Assembly (NCBI GenBank): GCA_041496705.1
Contig: JBGQFD010000071.1
Span: 1-19,084, forward strand
DNA length: 19,084 bases
Direction of reading: 5' to 3'
DNA from: VBDM01 sp041496705
Lineage (GTDB): Bacteria; Pseudomonadota; Gammaproteobacteria; Burkholderiales; SG8-39
The notes under the pieces are model-generated. The model ran no database searches. It was given only the letters and a program-made list of their open reading frames with translations, and was not told the origin of the DNA. Below are positions 14,979-19,084 of the stretch, in pieces; position 1 is the stretch's first letter; every line of letters begins with the position of its first letter. Both the position numbers and the translations under genes were made by a program.

Positions 14979-15656
14979 CCCCTCCCGCGAAAGGACCCCG
15001 TCCTGCAACCGCATCACGCGGTGCGCCTTGGCCGCGAGCGCCGGCTCGTGGGTGACGATGACGAAGCTGGTGCGGTGCACGCGGTTCAACTCCAGCATCA
15101 GCTCGAACACGCCCCCGGCGGTATGGCGGTCGAGGTTGCCGGTGGGCTCGTCCGCGAGCACGCACGCGGGCCGGGTGACCAGGGCGCGTGCCAGGGCCGC
15201 GCGCTGGCGCTCGCCGCCGGAGAGCTCGCCGGGAGTGTGGTCGAGGCGCTCGCCCAGTCCCACTTCCTTGAGGATCTCCGCGGCCGCGGCCTGCGCCTGC
15301 GCCTGCGGCATGCGCCGGATGAAGAGCGGCATCGCGACGTTCTCCAGCGCGGTGAATTCCATCAGCAGATGGTGGAACTGGTAGACGAAGCCGAGCGAGC
15401 GGTTGCGCAACTGCCCCCGCTCGGCGTCCGACAGGCTCTGCATCGGCCGCCCCAGCACTTCCACCTCGCCCGAGGTGGCCGCATCTAGGCCCCCGAGCAG
15501 GTGCAGCAGCGTGCTCTTTCCCGACCCCGAGGCGCCGACGATGGCGACGATTTCCCCCTCTTCGACTTCCAGCGACACGCCCTGAAGAACGCGCACGGCT
15601 TCCCTTCCCTCGCGGAAAGCCTTGCGCAGGTCGCGGCAGGCCAGCACTTCACTCAT
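14976..15656 (-). CDS. lolD: lipoprotein-releasing ABC transporter ATPase LolD
   Basis: A 226-residue ABC ATPase with Walker A GASGSGKST (41-49), Q-loop Gln93 in YQFHHLLMEFTALENV, signature LSGGERQR (145-152), Walker B CVLADE (165-170) and H-loop His203. YQFHHLLMEFTALENVAMPL is distinctive for LolD. It powers release of mature lipoproteins from the inner membrane to the carrier LolA. Its ATG overlaps the lolC stop by eight bases, implying translational coupling. Its customers probably include the three or more lipoproteins coded in this window. Confidence 0.96.
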   Translation of the reverse strand: MSEVLACRDLRKAFREGREAVRVLQGVSLEVEEGEIVAIVGASGSGKSTLLHLLGGLDAATSGEVEVLGRPMQSLSDAERGQLRNRSLGFVYQFHHLLMEFTALENVAMPLFIRRMPQAQAQAAAAEILKEVGLGERLDHTPGELSGGERQRAALARALVTRPACVLADEPTGNLDRHTAGGVFELMLELNRVHRTSFVIVTHEPALAAKAHRVMRLQDGVLSREG

Positions 15657-16890
15657 AGCGCAGCGCCTCGGCCGGATTCACCCGAGAAGCCCGCCAGCTC
15701 GGGTAGAGCGTCGCCACCAGCGAAAGCCCGAGCGACACGAGCATGATCACCAGCACGTCACTGCGCTGCAGATCGGAGGGCAGCTCGCTGATGTAGTAGA
15801 CCTCGCGCGACAGGAACTGCATGTTGAACAGGCGCTCGAGGAAGGGCACCACCACGTCGATGTTGAGCGCAAGCACGACACCGCCGGCCACGCCGATCAG
15901 CGTGCCGATGACGCCGATGAGCGCCCCCTGGACGATGAAGATCTTCATGATGCCGCGCGGGCTCGCGCCCAGCGTGCGCAGGATGGCGATGTCGGGCTGC
16001 TTGTCGGTGACCGCCATCACCAGGGTGGAGACGATGTTGAACGCGGCGACGGCGACGATGAGCAGCAGGATGATGAACATGACGTTCTTCTCGATCTGTA
16101 CCGCGCGGAAGAAATTGGCGTGGCTGCGGGTCCAGTCGGAAATGTAGATGTCGCCGCGCAGGCGGGTCATCAGGTCCCGCGTCACCTCGCGCGAGCGGAA
16201 AAGGTCGTCGAGCTTGAGCCTCACGCCGGAGACTCTCTGGTCCATGCGATAGAGCTTCTGCGCGTCCTCGAGATGCACGAGTGCGAGCCCCGAGTCGTAC
16301 TCGAACATGCCGACTTCGAAGATCCCGGCCACCGTGAACTGCTTCAGCCGCGGCAGGATGCCGGCGGGCGTCACCAGCCCCTGCGGCGCGATCAGCGCGA
16401 TCTTGTCGCCGGTCACCACCCCGAGCGCCCGCGCCAGTTCCGAGCCGAGCACGATGCGGAACTCCCCCGCGGCGAGCCCCTCCAGCCTGCCGGAGACCAT
16501 GTGCGCGCCGATATCCGCAACCTTGTCCTCGAGCTGCGGCACGATGCCGCGCACCACCGTTCCGCGCACGCCGTTACCCGACGACAGCATCGCCTGGGCG
16601 TTGACGAACGGAGCCGCAGCCACCACCCGCGGATGCGCCGAGGCTTCCTTTGCCACCGCCTGCCATTCGTCGAGCTGGTTGTTCACCCCGGTGATCTGGA
16701 CGTGCGAGGCGACGCCAAGGATGCGCGCGCGCAGCTCTTTCTGGAAACCGTTCATGACCGACAGCACGACGATCAGCGCCGCGACGCCGAGCGCGATGCC
16801 GAGCATCGAGGTGAGCGAAATGAAGGAAATAAAATGATTGCGGCGCTTTGCGCGCGTGTAGCGCCAGCCGACGAGGAGTTCGTATTGCAC
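15649..16890 (-). CDS. lolC: lipoprotein-releasing ABC transporter permease LolC
   Basis: A 413-residue inner-membrane permease of the LolC/LolE family. It has one N-terminal helix (about 22-46, in NHFISFISLTSMLGIALG), a large periplasmic MacB-like domain (about 50-265), and three C-terminal helices (about 270-295, 317-343 and 378-398), ending WRASRVNPAEALRYE. The loop APQGLVTPAGILPRLKQF (168-185) matches the proline-bearing Hook by which LolC recruits LolA, so it is LolC-like rather than LolE-like. The GTG at 16888-16890 gives the normal family N-terminus (xYELxxGxRYTRAKRR); no strong Shine-Dalgarno is seen. Only one permease gene is present, so the complex may be a homodimer (LolF-like) or the partner lies elsewhere. 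Confidence 0.95.
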   Translation of the reverse strand: MQYELLVGWRYTRAKRRNHFISFISLTSMLGIALGVAALIVVLSVMNGFQKELRARILGVASHVQITGVNNQLDEWQAVAKEASAHPRVVAAAPFVNAQAMLSSGNGVRGTVVRGIVPQLEDKVADIGAHMVSGRLEGLAAGEFRIVLGSELARALGVVTGDKIALIAPQGLVTPAGILPRLKQFTVAGIFEVGMFEYDSGLALVHLEDAQKLYRMDQRVSGVRLKLDDLFRSREVTRDLMTRLRGDIYISDWTRSHANFFRAVQIEKNVMFIILLLIVAVAAFNIVSTLVMAVTDKQPDIAILRTLGASPRGIMKIFIVQGALIGVIGTLIGVAGGVVLALNIDVVVPFLERLFNMQFLSREVYYISELPSDLQRSDVLVIMLVSLGLSLVATLYPSWRASRVNPAEALRYE

Positions 16891-16931
16891 GCGCGGAAGT
16901 GTGCCACAAGCGGTGCTAAACTCGAAATCGA

Positions 16932-17915
16932 ATGCACTGCCACCTGTTCGTTCCGGAATTTTTTGCGGTTGACGCGTTGCCTCCAGCAGATCGCTTCGCG
17001 GCCGCCGAGACACTCGTCGCGCGAGGCCGCCGCAAGCGCCACGACTCGGCTTCTGCGGATGCCTGGGTGTTCGGGCGCTTCCAGGTGGAAAAGCAGCGCG
17101 ACTGGCCGGTGGCGCCTTATGCGCTGCTTGGCGACGGCGGCTCGCCCGGGAGAAGCTACTGGCTGCGCGCCGATCCGGTGCACCTGCGCGCGGGGAGCGA
17201 AGGCCTTTCGCTCGTGGAGGCCGCACCGACCCGGATTGCGCGCGACGAAGCCGATGCGCTCACCGGAACACTCAACCGCCACTTCGGCGCAGCGGTACAG
17301 ATACTGCCGCTGCAGCCTTCGCGCTGGTACCTGCGCCTGCAGCCGCCACCGGAGGTCGAGACCACGCCGCCCGCCGCGGTGCGGGACCGGCCGGTCGCGG
17401 CACACCTCGCCCGCGGCCGCGACGCCCTGCACTTGCACGCGCTGATGAACGAGGCACAGATGCTCCTGCACGAGCACCCGGTGAACGCAGCGCGCGAAGC
17501 CCGCGGCGAAGCGCCCCTGAACAGCCTCTGGCCGTGGGGCGGCGGCGCGATCAGCGCCGCGGCGGCGCGTCCTTTCTCCTTGGTGATCGCCGACGATCCG
17601 CTCGCGCGAGGGCTCGCCCTCGCCGCAGGGATCTCCGTCCGTCCGCTGCCTGCTTCGGCCGAATCGCTGCGCGGCACGTTCTCGCAGCAAGGCGTCGCGC
17701 TCGTCGTGCTGAATGCGCCGCGCGATGCCGGCGGCACGGCAGCGCTCGAACGCGACTGGTTCGCGCCGCTGCTCGCCGCGCTACAGCGGGGCGATATCAG
17801 CATGCTCAGCCTGCACCTGTTTGGCGCGGGCACCCTGCTCGACGTCGAGACGGTGCGCTCCGACCTGCGCTACCTGTGGCGGCGGCGTGCGCCCCTCGCG
17901 GGGTATCTCGCATGA
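16932..17915 (+). CDS. RpfE-type conserved protein upstream of recJ
   Basis: A 327-residue soluble protein of the RpfE/COG4255 type, sometimes annotated as a phosphoglycerate-mutase-like regulatory protein. Seen: MHCHLFVPEFF at the start, a segment SYWLRADPVHLRAG (about 75-90), HALMNEAQMLLHEHPVNAARE (about 170-190) and NSLWPWGGGA (about 198-207), all characteristic of the family and seen beside recJ in other proteobacteria. No catalytic function is established. The stop TGA overlaps the recJ ATG (ATGA), indicating coupled translation. A TAAACT box about 10 bases upstream of the ATG could give a near-leaderless mRNA. The gap to the divergent lolC is only 41 bases. Confidence 0.8.
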   Translation: MHCHLFVPEFFAVDALPPADRFAAAETLVARGRRKRHDSASADAWVFGRFQVEKQRDWPVAPYALLGDGGSPGRSYWLRADPVHLRAGSEGLSLVEAAPTRIARDEADALTGTLNRHFGAAVQILPLQPSRWYLRLQPPPEVETTPPAAVRDRPVAAHLARGRDALHLHALMNEAQMLLHEHPVNAAREARGEAPLNSLWPWGGGAISAAAARPFSLVIADDPLARGLALAAGISVRPLPASAESLRGTFSQQGVALVVLNAPRDAGGTAALERDWFAPLLAALQRGDISMLSLHLFGAGTLLDVETVRSDLRYLWRRRAPLAGYLA

Positions 17916-19084
17916 GCGTCGCCGCGCGCATCGTCACGCGGGCGGTGTCCCTGCGCACCCAGGACCAGCTGATGCGCGACGGTCTGCACCCGGTGCTCGC
18001 GCGCGTGCTCGCCGCGCGCGGCATCGCGCGTCGCAGCGACATCGACGATGCGCTCTCCGGGCTGATTCCGCCCTCCGCCCTGCTCAACGCCGATCGTGCC
18101 GCGACACTGCTCGCCGACGCGATCGCCGCGGGCAAGCGCCTGCTGATCGTCGCCGACTACGATTGCGACGGGGCCACCGCCTGCGCGGTCGGCATGCGCG
18201 CGCTCGCGGCTTTCGGCGCGAACGTCGCCTATCTCGTGCCGAACCGCTTCGAGTACGGCTACGGGCTCACTCCGGAAATCGTCGCGCTCGCCGCGCACTC
18301 GAAGCCCGACCTCATCATCACGGTCGACAACGGCATCGCCAGCGTCGAAGGCGTCGACGCGGCAAGAGAGTTGGGCATCGGCGTGCTGGTCACCGACCAT
18401 CATCTTCCAGGCGCAGAGCTGCCGCGCGCCGCCGCGATCGTCAATCCGAACCAGCCGGGCTGCGAGTTTCCGAGCAAGAGCCTCGCGGGCGTGGGTGTCA
18501 TGTTCTATACGATGCTCGCGTTGCGCGCGGAATTGCGCTCTCGCGGGGCGTTCGCCGGGAAGGAGGAGCCGGTCCTCGCCGACCTCCTCGATCTGGTTGC
18601 GCTGGGCACGGTGGCTGACGTCGTGCCGCTGGACTTCAACAACCGCGTGCTCGTATCTCAGGGTCTGAAGCGCATCCGCGCCGGGCGCATGCAGGAAGGC
18701 GTGCGCGCCCTGTTCGCGGTCGCCGGCCGTGAGCCCTCGCGCGCCGCCGCCTTCGACCTGGGATTCCTGCTCGGGCCGCGGCTGAACGCGGCCGGGCGGC
18801 TCGCCGACATGAGCCTGGGGATCGAATCCCTGGTGACCGCGGATCGCGGCCGGGCGCTGGAGATCGCCCGAGCGCTCGACGAACTCAACCGGGAGCGCCG
18901 CGCGATCGAAGCCGGCATGCAGTTGCAGGCAGAGGAGCTTCTCGCCAAGGTCGCCGTGGGAGAATCGAGCAGTATCAGCCTGTACGACCCTTCCTGGCAC
19001 CAGGGCGTGGTCGGCATACTCGCCGGCCGCGTCAAGGAGCGCCATCACCGGCCGGCCTTTGCGTTCGCGCCGTCGGGAATTGAC
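17912..19084 (+). CDS. recJ: single-stranded-DNA-specific exonuclease RecJ (3' end outside window)
   Basis: The frame is open to the window edge: 391 codons of a protein usually near 560-570 residues. Motifs of the DHH nuclease core are intact: LIVADYDCDGATA (78-90) holding the metal-binding aspartates, VDNGIAS (138-144), TDHHLPGAELP (161-171) with the DHH motif, LAGVGVMFY (191-199) and ALGTVADVVPL (230-240). The DHHA1 region begins with GPRLNAAGRL and continues with HQGVVGILAGRVKERHHRPA (363-382). RecJ is a 5'-3' exonuclease on single-stranded DNA acting in RecF-pathway recombination, mismatch repair and base-excision repair in the cytoplasm. The ATG lies in an ATGA overlap with the RpfE-type gene, so the two are co-translated. 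Confidence 0.97.
   Translation, partial: MSVAARIVTRAVSLRTQDQLMRDGLHPVLARVLAARGIARRSDIDDALSGLIPPSALLNADRAATLLADAIAAGKRLLIVADYDCDGATACAVGMRALAAFGANVAYLVPNRFEYGYGLTPEIVALAAHSKPDLIITVDNGIASVEGVDAARELGIGVLVTDHHLPGAELPRAAAIVNPNQPGCEFPSKSLAGVGVMFYTMLALRAELRSRGAFAGKEEPVLADLLDLVALGTVADVVPLDFNNRVLVSQGLKRIRAGRMQEGVRALFAVAGREPSRAAAFDLGFLLGPRLNAAGRLADMSLGIESLVTADRGRALEIARALDELNRERRAIEAGMQLQAEELLAKVAVGESSSISLYDPSWHQGVVGILAGRVKERHHRPAFAFAPSGID

Noticed and set aside
15622..17445. 607-codon plus-strand frame across lolC and into rpfE
   Set aside because: Antisense to lolC with His/Asp/Arg-rich low-complexity sequence, then out of frame with rpfE; a GC-rich shadow.

Overview
The window is gene-dense, high-GC bacterial DNA, most likely from a betaproteobacterium. 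This rests on the mix of families: lolC/lolD, comEC/rec2, a DUF2062 protein and an RpfE-type gene fused by a 4-nt stop/start overlap to recJ, plus a cyclic beta-1,2-glucan synthase and a PQQ dehydrogenase. The call is by recognition only, without a database search. No RNA gene, insertion sequence or CRISPR array was seen. No stretch over 300 bases lacks a gene; the longest gaps are about 150 bases (2105-2247 and 5919-6072).

Left part (1-9773), accessory and envelope functions. The window opens inside the C-terminal GH94 domain of a cyclic beta-1,2-glucan synthase. Next comes a nitronate monooxygenase, whose stop codon overlaps the stop of a convergent operon. That operon, read right to left, encodes a BamE-like lipoprotein, a periplasmic PQQ-dependent alcohol dehydrogenase and a small monohaem cytochrome c. 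The dehydrogenase carries the Asp-Tyr-Asp signature of lanthanide-dependent enzymes. Divergent from it runs an outer-membrane-type protein followed by a SnoaL/NTF2-like protein, then a DoxX-family membrane protein, a TMEM175-type channel, an NlpC/P60 lipoprotein and a second predicted outer-membrane lipoprotein. A 44-bp fragment upstream of the nitronate monooxygenase matches the 3' end of the outer-membrane gene and looks like the relic of a paralogue.

Right part (9787-19084), mostly housekeeping. Read on the minus strand: comEC (DNA uptake channel), an uncharacterised protein and an alpha/beta hydrolase. On the plus strand, divergent from comEC: a DUF2062 membrane protein and a small coiled-coil, tail-anchored protein of lower GC. 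Then the minus-strand lolC-lolD pair (lipoprotein release to LolA) and, divergent from it, rpfE-like and recJ, which runs off the right edge.

Functionally, the PQQ dehydrogenase and cytochrome c should form a periplasmic alcohol- or aldehyde-oxidising chain. LolCD would export the several lipoproteins coded here. The rest are not obviously one pathway. The most notable points are the predicted rare-earth-dependent dehydrogenase with a linked BamE-like lipoprotein, and the duplicated outer-membrane-gene relic.
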